DNA of 64,000 bases from assembly GCF_006489205.2 (NCBI RefSeq), contig NZ_VFYR02000001.1, positions 546,563-610,562 of the forward strand. The letters are read 5' to 3'. A model generated the notes under the pieces. The model did not search any database and was not told the origin of the DNA. It was given only the letters and a program-made list of their open reading frames with translations. A program made the translations under genes and the position numbers. Positions 44,012 to 53,323 of this stretch are shown piece after piece. The stretch is from Brevibacterium sp. XM4083 (GTDB lineage Bacteria > Actinomycetota > Actinomycetes > Actinomycetales > Brevibacteriaceae). Each line of letters begins with the position of its first letter. Positions within the stretch are counted from its first letter, which is position 1.

Positions 44012-44762
44012 TGACAGAGCCCGAATCCGCACCTCCAGAGACCCCGGCTCCGACGGCCGGGACGGACGCCCCGACGAGGGCCGCTGAGATCATGTCCGGC
44101 ATCACCGAGTGGGCGAGCGCGAACGAGGTCGAGGTCGACAGCGTCGACGACTCGTCGATCGCGGTCGTGCTGCCGGGGAGCGGAAGCTCAAGACGACGGT
44201 CTCGATCGTCATCTCGGCCCGGACCGCCGAGCTCGCCGCGTTCGTCATCCGCCACCCGGATGAGAACGCCGCGGAGTTCAACCGCTGGCTGCTGCGGAAG
44301 AACATGAAGCTCGCGGCGACCGCGTTCGGAGTCGACCACCTCGGCGACGTCTATCTCCGGGCCACGGTTCCAGTGCTTCGGCTGCTCGATGACCTCGACG
44401 GGCTGCTGGGGGAGTTCCTCACCGTCGCCGACGAATCGTTCAACGAACTCCTCCTCATCGGCTTCCTCACGGGGATGAAGAAGGAGTGGGCGTGGCGGGT
44501 CAGCCGCGGGGAGTCGACGCGGAACCTCGCGGCGTTCGAGCATGTGCTCTCCGGTCCCGACAATGAGTTCCTCGGCACGATCGGACCGGAGCGGTCGGAA
44601 TCGCCCGGATTCGAGCAGGCTGAGTCGCCCGGATCCGAGCAGTCGGGGACGTTCGGGTCCGAGCAGGCGGGGGCGATCGGGTCCGACCAGTCTGAGGGCG
44701 CTGAGCGCACCGAGGCGGCTGAGCCCGCGGACGTGACCGCGCCTGAGGGAGGGGAGAGGTGA
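44011..44762 (+). pseudogene. YbjN-family protein gene with a -1 frameshift
   Basis: The reading frame from ATG 44011 encodes the N-terminal half (MTEPESAPP to IAVVLPG), and the remaining family sequence (ERKLKTTVSIVISARTAEL, PDENAAEFNRWLLRKN, ESFNELLLIGF, WAWRVSRGES) continues in another frame to the stop at 44760-44762. The break lies at the G-run 44175-44178: four Gs are present where five would restore one frame. Mycobacterial mshA is followed by an intact YbjN gene, so a single gene of about 250 codons is expected. Either a real mutation or a sequencing error. The C-terminus carries 24-bp tandem repeats. Confidence 0.85.
44598..44693 (+). repeat. 24-bp tandem array in the ybjN-like gene
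   Basis: Four 24-bp units at 44598, 44622, 44646 and 44670, encoding SPGSEQA-type octapeptides. Confidence 0.9.
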
Positions 44763-45148
44763 TGATCAAACGCGTCGATCTCAGCAAGCCGGGCACCGTC
44801 GACGAATACATCGCGACCTTCGACTCGGAGGCGCAGCGGGACTTCCTCACGCAGCTGCGAGATCTCAGCCGGGAGCACGCCCCGACCGCCGGTGAGGGCA
44901 TCAAATGGGGCAACCCTGCATACTTCCTCGACTCGATCCTCTTCGTCTTCGCGGGGTACACACACCATGCGAACTTCGTCTTCACCCCGAGCACGAAGGA
45001 GGCCTTCGCGGATCGGCTGAGCGACTTCGACACGGGCAAGGGCTCGATCAAGCTGCCCTACGACGAGGAGATCCCCACCGACCTCCTCGCTGAGATGATC
45101 AGCTACCGCATCCGCGAGTTCGAGGTCGACGGCGTCAAGTGGATGTGA
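44762..45148 (+). CDS. DUF1801 (YdhG-like) protein
   Basis: 128 residues with the family pattern VDEYIATFDSEAQRDFLTQLRDL, EGIKWGNPAYFL and GKGSIKLPYDEEIP. Function unknown; related proteins are iron-chaperone-like or DNA-binding-like folds. ATG 44762 overlaps the preceding stop as TGATG, with GGGGAGAGG upstream, so translation depends on or is coupled to the frameshifted gene. Confidence 0.85.
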   Translation: MIKRVDLSKPGTVDEYIATFDSEAQRDFLTQLRDLSREHAPTAGEGIKWGNPAYFLDSILFVFAGYTHHANFVFTPSTKEAFADRLSDFDTGKGSIKLPYDEEIPTDLLAEMISYRIREFEVDGVKWM

Positions 45149-45152
45149 GCCC

Positions 45153-46172
45153 TCACGCGTCCTGCCGCGCCGGCGCGGTGCGGGACGCATCGGCCGGGGG
45201 CTTGCCGTAGGGCAGGCGCGCGAAGATCGAGGCGAGAACGGCACCGGAGACGTTGTGCCACACGCTGAAGACAGCACCCGGCAGCGCCGCGAGCGGAGAG
45301 AAGTACGTCGTCGCGAGCGTCGAGGCGAGCCCGGAGTTCTGCAGACCGACCTCGAACGAGAGGGCCCGGCGGGTGGGCGTGTCGAGACGGCACGCGGCGG
45401 CCACGCCGTAGCCCACGGCGAGCCCGAGCACGTTGTGCGTGATGACCGCGAGCAGCACGAGGATGCCCGCCGTGGCGATCGAGCCGGCCGAACCGGCGAC
45501 GACGATGGCGACGATGTAGGCGATCGCCAGCGAGGCCAGCCACGGCAGCGCCGGGGCGATCCGGTCGACGAACCGGGAGGCGACGAGGCGCACGAGCACA
45601 CCGACGATGACCGGCACGAGCACCGTCTGGCAGATCGAGACGAACATCGACCAGAACGGCACATCCATGTACGACCCCGCAAGCCACAGGGTGAGCAGCG
45701 GCGTGAGCACAGGAGCGATGAGCGTCGACAGCGTCGTGACCGACACGGACAATGCGACGTCGCCCTTCGCCAGATAGGTCACGACGTTCGAGGCCGTCCC
45801 GCCCGGCGCGCAGCCGACGAGGATGACGCCGACGGCGATCTCCGGCGGCAGATCGTAGACGGTGACGACGAGGAGTCCGAGCAGCGGCATCGCGACGTAC
45901 TGCGTGACGACGCCGAGGAGGGCGATCCACGGACGCTTCGCGATCCGCGCGAAGTCCGGCAGCGTCAATGTCAGCCCCATGAAGAACATGACGACGCCGA
46001 GGCTCCACGTGATCGTCGGCGCGAGCGGGGTGAACGTGTCCGGACTGAGGAAGCCGAGGACGCCGGCGAGGATGACGAGGACCGGCAGGGCAGTGACGGC
46101 GATGATCGAACTGCGGTCGGCTCGGGCGGTCTGCGCCGGGGCGGGACTCGGGTGCTGTGCTGAATCGGACAT
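45153..46172 (-). CDS. BASS-family (bile acid:sodium symporter-like) transporter
   Basis: The 339-residue protein has about nine or ten membrane segments and the signatures [40 protein letters not shown] and [16 protein letters not shown], which hold the sodium- and substrate-binding residues of the fold. Substrate unknown; family members take organic acids such as pantoate. Convergent with the DUF1801 gene with a 4-bp gap. Confidence 0.9.
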   Translation of the reverse strand: MSDSAQHPSPAPAQTARADRSSIIAVTALPVLVILAGVLGFLSPDTFTPLAPTITWSLGVVMFFMGLTLTLPDFARIAKRPWIALLGVVTQYVAMPLLGLLVVTVYDLPPEIAVGVILVGCAPGGTASNVVTYLAKGDVALSVSVTTLSTLIAPVLTPLLTLWLAGSYMDVPFWSMFVSICQTVLVPVIVGVLVRLVASRFVDRIAPALPWLASLAIAYIVAIVVAGSAGSIATAGILVLLAVITHNVLGLAVGYGVAAACRLDTPTRRALSFEVGLQNSGLASTLATTYFSPLAALPGAVFSVWHNVSGAVLASIFARLPYGKPPADASRTAPARQDA

Positions 46173-46268
46173 AGCCGAATACTAGCCCCGTCGTCCCGTC
46201 AGGCAAGACGAACTACCACATCATGGAACCGTCGAGTGGGGGACGCCGCCCGTGCGAAAATAGGGGCC

Positions 46269-47012
46269 ATGACACATAACCTCATCCTGCTGCGCCACGG
46301 CGAGAGCGAATGGAACCAGAAGAACCTGTTCACCGGCTGGGTCGATGTCACCCTCACGGACAAGGGACGGGCCGAGGGCAAGCGCGCCGGAGAGCTCCTG
46401 CGCGAGGCCGATCTCATCCCCGACGTCGTCCACACCTCCCGCCTCAAGCGGGCCATCCTCACCGCGAACCTCGCCCTCGAGTCCGCCGACCTTTCGTGGC
46501 TCGACACCCACCGCAGCTGGCGGCTCAACGAACGCCACTACGGCGCGCTGCAGGGCAAGGACAAGAAGGAGATCCGCGAGGAGTTCGGCGAAGAGCAGTT
46601 CATGACCTGGCGTCGCTCCTTCGACACCCCGCCGCCCGCGCTCTCTGACGCCTCTGAGTTCTCGCAGGTCGGCGACCCGCGGTACGCCAACCTCGGCGAC
46701 TCGGTGCCGCGCACCGAATGCCTCGCCGACGTCATCGACCGTCTCCTGCCCTACTGGTACGACGTCCTCGTTCCCGAACTCTCGGAGAACCGCACCGTCC
46801 TCGTCGTCGCTCACGGCAACTCGCTGCGGGCCCTCGTCAAGCACCTCGACGGCATCTCCGACGCGGACATCACGGGACTCAACATCCCCACCGGCATCCC
46901 GCTCCACTACGAACTCACCGACGACTTCACGCCGGTCACCCCGGGCGGCACCTACCTCGACCCCGCAGCGGCCGAGGAGGCGATCGGCAAGGTCGCGAAC
47001 CAGGGCCGCTGA
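46269..47012 (+). CDS. gpmA: 2,3-bisphosphoglycerate-dependent phosphoglycerate mutase
   Basis: Interconverts 3- and 2-phosphoglycerate in glycolysis. The 247-residue protein has the catalytic histidine H10 in [18 protein letters not shown], the proton-donor region [14 protein letters not shown] and the second histidine in [16 protein letters not shown]. Standard length. ATG 46269 starts directly at the family N-terminus; a longer reading adds 11 residues without support. Lies in the mshA-gpm-senX3 block shared with mycobacteria. Confidence 0.95.
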   Translation: MTHNLILLRHGESEWNQKNLFTGWVDVTLTDKGRAEGKRAGELLREADLIPDVVHTSRLKRAILTANLALESADLSWLDTHRSWRLNERHYGALQGKDKKEIREEFGEEQFMTWRRSFDTPPPALSDASEFSQVGDPRYANLGDSVPRTECLADVIDRLLPYWYDVLVPELSENRTVLVVAHGNSLRALVKHLDGISDADITGLNIPTGIPLHYELTDDFTPVTPGGTYLDPAAAEEAIGKVANQGR

Positions 47013-47082
47013 GCCCGAGCCGACCCGAGCCGGAACCCGGCAGAGCCTGAGCCCGGCTCAACACGAGCCCGGCTGGCGCTCG

Positions 47083-47994
47083 TCAGCGTTCCGCGAACTC
47101 CCCGGCGATCGCCTGCATCTGCCTGCGCAGGACGGCGATCGCCGGGGAGTTCGTCATCGACCGCCGCCATACGGTGTGGATCGACCGGGCGATCGAGGGG
47201 TCGTCGAGCGGCACTGCCGTGACATCGGACGGCAGGTGCGGGCGACCGAGCCGGGGAACGAGTGCGAGTGCGCCGACCGACCGGCTGAACTCGACCTGGG
47301 TGTCGTACTCGACCGCCCAGTACTCGACCCGCGGCTCGCTGCCGAGGTCCTCGAAGAGCGCGACGAGCCAGCGATGGCACACCGCCCCGCGCGGGGCGGA
47401 GACGAAGACCTCACCGACGAGGTCGGCGCGTGTCACCTCGGCGCGCGAGGCGAGATGATGGTCACACGGCATGACTATGTCGGCACGGTCGACGGCGATG
47501 ATCTCCGAGGTCAGGGTCGAGGGCAGGCGGAGGACGGAGCTGTTCCAGTCGAAGATCAGGGCCGCGTCGATCCGCCCCGCCGAGACCATCTCGACGAGTT
47601 CGTCCGGGTCGGATTCGACGTTCGTCACCGTGAGTTCGGGCGCGGCCTCGGCGAGCCGGGGCAGCGCGGGGACGAGCAGGCCGCGGATGCCGGTGGAGAA
47701 CCCGCCGACGGTGATCCGGCCGCGCGGGTCACCTGAGCGGGCCCGGGCCTCGGACTCGATGCCTTCGAGGTCGTGGAGGATCTGCGACCCGCGGCTGCTG
47801 AGCTCGCGTCCCATGGGCGTGAGCGAGATGCCGCGGCCTGTGCGTTCGGTGACCGGGGCGCCGAGGTAGCGGGAGAGCTTCTGCAGCTGGTGGCTGACCG
47901 CGGCCGGCGTGTAGCCGAGGGAGTCGGCCGTGGCGGTGACGGACCCGAGCCCGTCGAGAGCGACGAGGGTGCGCAGGGCGACGATATCGATCAT
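47083..47994 (-). CDS. LysR-family transcriptional regulator
   Basis: The 303-residue protein has an N-terminal winged helix (1-60, VALRTLVALDGLGSVTATA and TPAAVSHQLQKLSRYLG) and a substrate-binding domain (about 90-290). ATG 47994 is preferred: TACGAT lies six bases upstream as a leaderless promoter would need, whereas the longer start at 48030 has no support. Divergent from the EamA transporter gene, which it probably controls. Confidence 0.9.
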   Translation of the reverse strand: MIDIVALRTLVALDGLGSVTATADSLGYTPAAVSHQLQKLSRYLGAPVTERTGRGISLTPMGRELSSRGSQILHDLEGIESEARARSGDPRGRITVGGFSTGIRGLLVPALPRLAEAAPELTVTNVESDPDELVEMVSAGRIDAALIFDWNSSVLRLPSTLTSEIIAVDRADIVMPCDHHLASRAEVTRADLVGEVFVSAPRGAVCHRWLVALFEDLGSEPRVEYWAVEYDTQVEFSRSVGALALVPRLGRPHLPSDVTAVPLDDPSIARSIHTVWRRSMTNSPAIAVLRRQMQAIAGEFAER

Positions 47995-48000
47995 CAAAAT

Positions 48001-48006
48001 ATCGTA
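48001..48006 (-). promoter_or_regulatory. -10 of the LysR gene
   Basis: TACGAT on the minus strand, six bases before ATG 47994; the same sequence and spacing occur before the cupin regulator gene. Confidence 0.45.
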
Positions 48007-48065
48007 ATGAATGACTGGAGTGACTTTCAATGGATTTTATAGCTGGGCGCTGAGATCCTGAAGTC

Positions 48066-49010
48066 ATGCGCCCCGTCCATTACCTCCTCGCCCTCCTCGT
48101 CGTCGTCCTCTGGGGCGTCAACTTCATCTTCATCGACTTCGGACTCCGGGACTGGCCGCCCCTCCTCCTCGTCGCGGCGCGGTTCACCGTCGTCGTCATC
48201 CCCGCGATCCTCTTCGTGCCCTTCCCGCGCGGCAGCTTCGGGCGCATCCTCCTCATCGGCGTCTTCATGTCCGCCGGGCAGTTCGGGCTCCTCTACACCT
48301 CGCTCTTCCTCGGCCTCCCCGTCGGGCTGTCCTCGATCATCCTCCAGATCCAGGCCGCCTTCACCGTCCTCGTCGCCGCGCTCGCGCTGCGGGAGATCCC
48401 CAACCGGCGCCAGATCATCGGCATCCTCATCGGCGTCGCGGGCCTCGCCGTCATCGGCCTGAGCCTCCAGGCGTCGATCCCCGTCGTCGCCTTCGTCGTC
48501 TGCCTCGGTGCCGCACTGTCCTGGGCGATCGGCAACGTCATCGCCCGCGGGGTGAAGCCGGGCATCAGCGGACTGCAGATGACCGTGTGGTCGGGTCTCG
48601 TCGTGCCGCTGCCGATGCTCGGGCTCTCCCTGCTCATCGACGGCCCCACCGAGGTGGTCGCCTCCCTCACGCACCCGACGTGGGGTGTCCTCGCCTCGGT
48701 CGTCTACACCGCCGGCGTCGCCTCGCTCATCGGGTACGTCATCTGGAACTCCCTGCTCGCCCGGTTCCCCGCCTCGCAGGTCGCCCCGTTCACGCTCCTC
48801 GTCCCGCCCGTCGGGGTCGGCGCGGCGTGGCTCGTCCTCGGCGACCGGCCGACGGTGCCCGAACTCATCGGCGGGGCCCTCCTCATCCTCGGCGTCGCGG
48901 TGACGACGGGGGTGCATCGGACGATCGCGCGAGGGATCAGGGGGGTGCCCCGCCGACGCAGACGTGACGTCGTCGCCCGAGAGGCGCCCGCGAACGCCGT
49001 CTCGGGGTGA
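48066..49010 (+). CDS. EamA-family (DMT) transporter
   Basis: The 314-residue protein has ten membrane segments in two EamA repeats (first starting LLALLVVVLWGVNFIFIDFGL, second ACLGAALSWAIGNVIARG-like near 155). Family members export amino acids or metabolites. Regulated probably by the divergent LysR gene; substrate unknown. Confidence 0.88.
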   Translation: MRPVHYLLALLVVVLWGVNFIFIDFGLRDWPPLLLVAARFTVVVIPAILFVPFPRGSFGRILLIGVFMSAGQFGLLYTSLFLGLPVGLSSIILQIQAAFTVLVAALALREIPNRRQIIGILIGVAGLAVIGLSLQASIPVVAFVVCLGAALSWAIGNVIARGVKPGISGLQMTVWSGLVVPLPMLGLSLLIDGPTEVVASLTHPTWGVLASVVYTAGVASLIGYVIWNSLLARFPASQVAPFTLLVPPVGVGAAWLVLGDRPTVPELIGGALLILGVAVTTGVHRTIARGIRGVPRRRRRDVVAREAPANAVSG

Positions 49011-49059
49011 GCGGGGCACCCTGATGCGCTGAGCAGAGACGCGCCCAGCGGACACGGAA

Positions 49060-49102
49060 ACGACGATCGCCGAGGTGGGTCAACCACCTCGGCGATCGTC
49101 GT
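49060..49102. terminator. Bidirectional terminator hairpin, perfect 19-bp stem
   Basis: ACGACGATCGCCGAGGTGG (49060-49078) pairs exactly with 49084-49102 around a 5-base loop (GTCAA). It lies between the convergent EamA and phoU genes. Each arm contains CCGAGGTGG. Confidence 0.85.
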
Positions 49103-49121
49103 CAGTACGGGCCCGGGATCG

Positions 49122-49185
49122 GGTCAACCCGGGTTCAGGTCAACCCGGGCTCAGGTAAACCCGGGCTCAGCCGAACCTGAGTTCA
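49122..49185. repeat. Four 16-bp tandem units downstream of phoU
   Basis: Units GGTCAACCCGGGYTCA at 49122, 49138 and 49154 and a diverged unit at 49170. Each contains a CCCGGG palindrome. Confidence 0.9.
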
Positions 49186-49204
49186 CGGGAACCGGGGCTC
49201 GCGC

Positions 49205-49867
49205 TCACTTCCGGGACAGGTAGGGCTCCCAGTTGCCGGTGAGCAGGTATTCGACCTTCTGCGAGACCGACACGGCGTGATCGCCGAAACGCTCGTAGTA
49301 GCGCGAGAGCAGCGTGACATCGGCGATGTGGCGCGGGGCGAGGTCCTCGGCGGGGGCGTCGGCGAGCTGCGCGAACACGGAGAGGTGGAGCTCGTCGAGC
49401 TCCTCGTCGATCGCGTTGATCGTCGGGACCATCGACAGGCCGGGGTTGTTGAGGAGGTTCTCGGTCGCCTCGGCGATCTTCTCCGCCGAATCGCCCATCC
49501 GCAGGAACGTCGGCTCGAAGTGCTTGGGGATCGCGGATTCGGGGTAGCGGATGCGCACCTGCTGGGCGATGTGACGAGCAAGGTCGCCCATGCGCTCGAG
49601 TGAGGCGCTCATCCGCAACGCGCCGATGACGGCGCGCAGATCGGAGGCGACGGGACCCTGGAGGGCGAGGATCTCGGCGGCCTGCTGGTCGAGGGTGTGC
49701 TGCATGGCATCGATCTTCGCGTCGGCTTCGATGACGCGTTCGGCGAGCTCGAGGTCATTGCTCCGCAGGGCCTGATTCGCCAGGCGGATCGAGTCGAGGA
49801 CCTTGGTGGACATCTCGACGAGCTGGGTGGCCAGCTCATCGAGCTCATTCCTGAAGACTTCGCGCAT
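49205..49867 (-). CDS. phoU: PhoU phosphate-signalling regulator
   Basis: Links the phosphate transporter to the SenX3-RegX3 two-component system. The 220-residue all-helical protein has two PhoU repeats; signatures include ASLERMGDLARHIAQQV and YYERFGDHAVSVSQKVEYLL, which hold the metal-binding (E/D)xxxD sites. AAAGGAAG precedes the ATG. Divergent from senX3. Confidence 0.95.
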   Translation of the reverse strand: MREVFRNELDELATQLVEMSTKVLDSIRLANQALRSNDLELAERVIEADAKIDAMQHTLDQQAAEILALQGPVASDLRAVIGALRMSASLERMGDLARHIAQQVRIRYPESAIPKHFEPTFLRMGDSAEKIAEATENLLNNPGLSMVPTINAIDEELDELHLSVFAQLADAPAEDLAPRHIADVTLLSRYYERFGDHAVSVSQKVEYLLTGNWEPYLSRK

Positions 49868-49996
49868 TGAGGATGCTTCCTTTGTCTCGTGCGAGGTGAG
49901 AGTGCGTGGCGCAGATCTCGGGATCGGCCGTGCTCGGACTGCTCGACAGTGCGGCTTGTCCCGGCAGGCACACTGACTTCAGCTTTCCATCGCCGC

Positions 49997-50055
49997 GTGA
50001 ACGGCAACTGGCGGTTCGGTGAATTCCTCGCCAAAAGCCCTGTCAGCGGGTGAAT
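49997..50055. promoter_or_regulatory. Candidate Pho-type boxes between phoU and senX3
   Basis: GTGAAC at 49997 and GTGAAT at 50019 are 22 bp apart, two turns of the 11-bp spacing typical of actinobacterial phosphate boxes (GTTCAC on the other strand); a third GTGAAT is at 50050. RegX3 autoregulation is plausible but not shown. Confidence 0.35.
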
Positions 50056-50083
50056 CCGGTGCGACCGGCAAGCAGACTGCGCC

Positions 50084-50096
50084 TAAGCTTGTTCAC
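50084..50096 (+). promoter_or_regulatory. Leaderless promoter of senX3
   Basis: TAAGCT at 50084-50089 followed by exactly seven bases to GTG 50097. Confidence 0.5.
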
Positions 50097-51497
50097 GTGG
50101 ATCTCTTGATTGTAGCGGTCCTGACCGGCATCGTCGGCCTGGGACTCGGCATAGCGGGCATTTTGGCGTTCCGTTTCAGCGAACGCTCCCGCGATGCTGC
50201 CGACCTGCATTCCGAAGACGATCTGCCCGAGGGCATCGCCGAGGTGCTCGCCGTCCTCCAATCGGCGGCGATCGTCCTCGATGCCGGCGATGACGTCGTC
50301 AAAGCCTCCCCGGCCGCCTATACGTTCGGCCTGGTCAGAGGGCATTCCCTGACGTCACCGGAGATGCTCGAGGTCGTCGAGCGGGTGCGGGCGCGGGGGC
50401 TCATCGAAGAGATCGACCTCGAACAGAAGCGCGAGGCCTCCGACGCCGTCCTCCGCTACCTCCATGCGCGGATCGCACCTCTGGGCACCGCGTTCATCCT
50501 CGTCCTCTGCGACGATCAGACCGAGTCGAAGCGCGTCGACGCCGTCCGTCGGGACTTCGTCGCCAACGTCTCCCACGAGCTCAAGACGCCGATCGGGGCG
50601 ATGGCCCTCCTCGCCGAGGCGGTCACCGACTTCTCCGACGACCCGGCGGCGGTCGAGCGCTTCGGCGGACGCATGCAGCGCGAATCGAAGCGCCTCACCC
50701 AGCTCGTCCAGGAGATCATCGACCTCTCCCGCGTCCAGGACCACGCCGCCCCGTCGACGACGGAGAAGATCTCGGCCGCCGAGGTCATCGACGACGCCGC
50801 CGACCGCGCTCACACCCGCGCCGAGGCGAAGCGGATCCACATCGAGATCGCCCCGCCGACGAGCCTCCTCGTCGAAGGCAACTACGAGCTCCTCGTCAAC
50901 GCGGTGCGCAACCTCATCGACAATGCGATCAACTACTCGCCCGACGGCACCCGCGTGGGCGTCGGCGTCGAACTCGTCGACGAACGCGTCGAGATCTCCG
51001 TGACCGACCAGGGCATCGGCCTGTCCCGGCAGGACACTGAGAGGGTCTTCGAGCGCTTCTACCGCGTCGATCCCGCCCGTTCGAGGATCACCGGCGGCAC
51101 AGGTCTCGGGCTCAGCATCGTCAAGCACATCGTCGCCACCCACGGCGGCGAGGTGAGGGTGTGGAGCCAGCTCGGCAAGGGGTCGACGTTCACGATCGTC
51201 CTGCCGCTGGCCGGCACGCAGACCGTCGCCGAGGCGACCTCGACCGCCCCCGAAGGGGTGCTGCTCGAGCATTCGGCGCAGGCCGGGGGCGACGCGGTCC
51301 GGGCCGGGGACGAGCAGAACGCCGACGCACAGGCCGCTGACGAGCGGCCCGGTGCCGGCCAGGCCGGTGGCGATAGGGTCGATGGTGACCCGGGGACCGC
51401 CTCGGCGGGCGGCGGTGACAACGGTGAGGGTCCGGAGGAGAATGGGACCGCCCAGGTTTTGCCCACTGGAAGCGAACAAAGGAAGCTCACGACGTGA
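50097..51497 (+). CDS. senX3: SenX3 phosphate-responsive sensor histidine kinase
   Basis: Phosphorylates RegX3 under phosphate limitation. The 466-residue protein has one membrane helix (about 2-28), a PAS-like linker (40-140), H160 in VSHELKTPIGA, N-box NLIDNAINYSPDG, and G-boxes TDQGIGLS and GGTGLGLSIVKH. After about 395 there is a Gly/Asp/Ala-rich acidic tail of about 70 residues not needed for kinase function. I start at GTG 50097 because of the leaderless promoter; a reading from 50019 would add 26 polar residues. Overlaps regX3 as GTGA. Confidence 0.93.
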   Translation: MDLLIVAVLTGIVGLGLGIAGILAFRFSERSRDAADLHSEDDLPEGIAEVLAVLQSAAIVLDAGDDVVKASPAAYTFGLVRGHSLTSPEMLEVVERVRARGLIEEIDLEQKREASDAVLRYLHARIAPLGTAFILVLCDDQTESKRVDAVRRDFVANVSHELKTPIGAMALLAEAVTDFSDDPAAVERFGGRMQRESKRLTQLVQEIIDLSRVQDHAAPSTTEKISAAEVIDDAADRAHTRAEAKRIHIEIAPPTSLLVEGNYELLVNAVRNLIDNAINYSPDGTRVGVGVELVDERVEISVTDQGIGLSRQDTERVFERFYRVDPARSRITGGTGLGLSIVKHIVATHGGEVRVWSQLGKGSTFTIVLPLAGTQTVAEATSTAPEGVLLEHSAQAGGDAVRAGDEQNADAQAADERPGAGQAGGDRVDGDPGTASAGGGDNGEGPEENGTAQVLPTGSEQRKLTT

Positions 51498-52174
51498 CTC
51501 GAATTCTGCTTGTTGAGGACGAGGATTCGTTCTCGGATCCGCTGTCGTACCTGCTCGGCAAGGAGGGGTACGAGGTGACCGTTGCCGATGACGGCCTCAG
51601 GGCCCTCGCGGAGTTCGACCGGAACGGCGCCGATCTCGTCCTCCTCGACCTCATGCTGCCCGGTGCCTCGGGCACCGAAGTGTGCCGCGAGCTGCGGGCG
51701 AAGTCGAACGTGCCGATCATCATGCTCACGGCCAAGGACTCGGAGATCGACAAGGTCGTGGGGCTCGAACTCGGTGCCGATGACTACGTGACGAAGCCCT
51801 ACTCCTCGCGCGAGCTCCTCGCCCGCGTCCGCGCGGTGCTGCGGCGCAATGTCGAAGCCGAGAGCTTCGACGATTCGATCCTCGAAGCCGGGGGAGTCCG
51901 CATCGATGTCGAGCGCCACGTCGTCTCCGTCCGCGGGGAGGAGCTGTCGATGCCGCTCAAGGAGTTCGAACTCCTCGAGATCCTCGTCCGCAACTCCGGG
52001 CGCGTGATGACCCGCGGTCAGCTCATCGACCGGATCTGGGGCGAGGACTACGTCGGGGACACGAAGACCCTCGACGTCCACGTCAAGCGCCTGCGCGCGA
52101 AGGTCGAGCAGAATCCGTCCGAGCCGCAGCTGCTCACCACCGTCCGCGGCCTCGGGTACAAGTTCGAGGCGTAA
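51494..52174 (+). CDS. regX3: RegX3 response regulator (OmpR/PhoB family)
   Basis: Phosphate-starvation transcription factor. The 226-residue protein has a receiver (1-120) with acidic pocket EDED, phospho-acceptor D52 in LLLDLMLPG and K in TKPYSSRE, then a winged helix (about 130-225) with LKEFELLEILVRNSG and KTLDVHVKRLRAK. GTG 51494 overlaps the senX3 stop by 4 bp. Confidence 0.95.
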   Translation: MTRILLVEDEDSFSDPLSYLLGKEGYEVTVADDGLRALAEFDRNGADLVLLDLMLPGASGTEVCRELRAKSNVPIIMLTAKDSEIDKVVGLELGADDYVTKPYSSRELLARVRAVLRRNVEAESFDDSILEAGGVRIDVERHVVSVRGEELSMPLKEFELLEILVRNSGRVMTRGQLIDRIWGEDYVGDTKTLDVHVKRLRAKVEQNPSEPQLLTTVRGLGYKFEA

Positions 52175-52249
52175 CGGTTGCGGCGTGCGGGGCCTCGGCA
52201 CAGAGGACCTGCGCGAGCACCGGCACCCCAAGAGCACAGACCCATACAC

Positions 52250-52282
52250 AAGGAGCCGCTCACCTGTGGTGAGCGGCTCCTT
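52250..52282. terminator. Bidirectional terminator hairpin, perfect 14-bp stem
   Basis: AAGGAGCCGCTCAC (52250-52263) pairs exactly with 52269-52282 around CTGTG, followed by TTC on the plus strand. Sits between convergent regX3 and the lipoprotein gene. Confidence 0.85.
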
Positions 52283-52356
52283 CGTGCTGTGGCGCAGATG
52301 GTGCGCGCCGGGAGGTTCGTGCGTGCCGGAAGGCCGGTGAGGCCCGGTGGGCGGCG

Positions 52357-53004
52357 TCAGCCGTTGGCGGCTGCGGTGCCTTCGGTCGCGGTCGTGCCCT
52401 CGGTCGACGTCGTGCCTTCGGTGCTCGCAGCGCCTTCGGTCGGGGTCGAGGTCTCCGTACCGGTGCCCTCGGTCGAGGTCTCCTCGGTGGCGTCGTCGGT
52501 CGGCACCGCCGACGGCGACTCCGACGGGAGGTACTCCTCGTAGTAGGGGAGGACGTTCGAGAGGACCTGGGTCTCGATGGTCTGCTCCTGGCCGCCCGTG
52601 GAGACGGTGACGTCGATGAGGTCACCGGGCTTCGCGTCGATGGGGTCGACGATGAGCTGCTCGCTGTCGGTCGACTGGGGGCTCTCGGGATCCTGGATGA
52701 AGGTCTCGCCGGCGGGAACCGTCTCGGAGAAGGAGTCTCCGGAGACCGCGACCGTGACATCGGCCGCCTCGGTGCCCTTGTTGATGAGCGTGAAGAACAG
52801 CTGGGCCGGGCCCTCGCCGCTCTCGTCCATGATGAGCAGGAGGCCGCGCACCTCGACATCGCCGACCGATCCCCACGCGCCGTCGCCGCCGTTGTAGCGG
52901 TACTCAGCCGTCTGCTGAGGGGAGATCAGGCTCGCGCATCCGCTGACGGGGATGACGAGCGCGAGGGCGGCAAGTGCGAGAGCTGCGCGGTTGTGCCGTT
53001 TCAT
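52357..53004 (-). CDS. lpqE: LpqE-like lipoprotein with repeat tail
   Basis: Exported lipoprotein of unknown role, next to carD as in mycobacteria. The 215-residue protein has a lipoprotein signal with lipobox VSGC (C23) and an Ig-like/copper-chaperone-like beta domain (about 35-165, GLLLIMDESGEGPAQLFFTLINKG). The last 40-45 residues are Thr/Glu/Gly/Ser repeats (STEGTTSTEGTT). AAGGAG precedes the ATG. Symbol rests on gene order and general likeness. Confidence 0.75.
   Translation of the reverse strand: MKRHNRAALALAALALVIPVSGCASLISPQQTAEYRYNGGDGAWGSVGDVEVRGLLLIMDESGEGPAQLFFTLINKGTEAADVTVAVSGDSFSETVPAGETFIQDPESPQSTDSEQLIVDPIDAKPGDLIDVTVSTGGQEQTIETQVLSNVLPYYEEYLPSESPSAVPTDDATEETSTEGTGTETSTPTEGAASTEGTTSTEGTTATEGTAAANG
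52375..52446. repeat. 18-bp tandem array in the lipoprotein tail
   Basis: Four units at 52375, 52393, 52411 and 52429, consensus GTGCCYTCGGTCGNSGTC, encoding TEGT/STEG-type repeats on the minus strand. Confidence 0.85.
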
Positions 53005-53323
53005 TGTGCTCCTTGAAGTGGCAATACAAGATCCGTCTGTATACTACCCGGTTTTTGACCAGCTGTAGAACCTTGTCTGTGAACTTCCCGAGGCGCTGAC
53101 GCCAACCCGAGTTGCCGGGCTGACGACGTGACCGACGGTGACGAAGACGACAACCTGACCGGTGTTCTCTGCGCGTCCGCTGGGACGCCTGCGCCGCCTC
53201 GGCGAGATCCTGATGACTGCGGCCAAAAAGGCCGAGCCTAGCATGAGGAAACCCCATCCTGGGCGATTTCTGTGGCGCGCCTCATGGTAAACTGGGATTC
53301 CGCGAAAGGGGTTTGAAGAGAAT
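53005..53323. promoter_or_regulatory. 319-bp divergent lpqE/carD control region
   Basis: No gene. For lpqE (minus) TCTACA (53064-53069) and TAGTAT (53041-53046) are spaced 17 bp. For carD, TAAACT (53288-53293) is a good -10, followed by a 30-base leader with GAAGAGA. A short GGCC-A5-GGCC hairpin lies at 53221-53233. Confidence 0.55.

Noticed and set aside
44170..44182. Programmed -1 ribosomal frameshifting in the ybjN-like gene
   Set aside because: No canonical slippery heptamer or clear downstream pseudoknot; a simple one-base deletion in a G-run explains the data.
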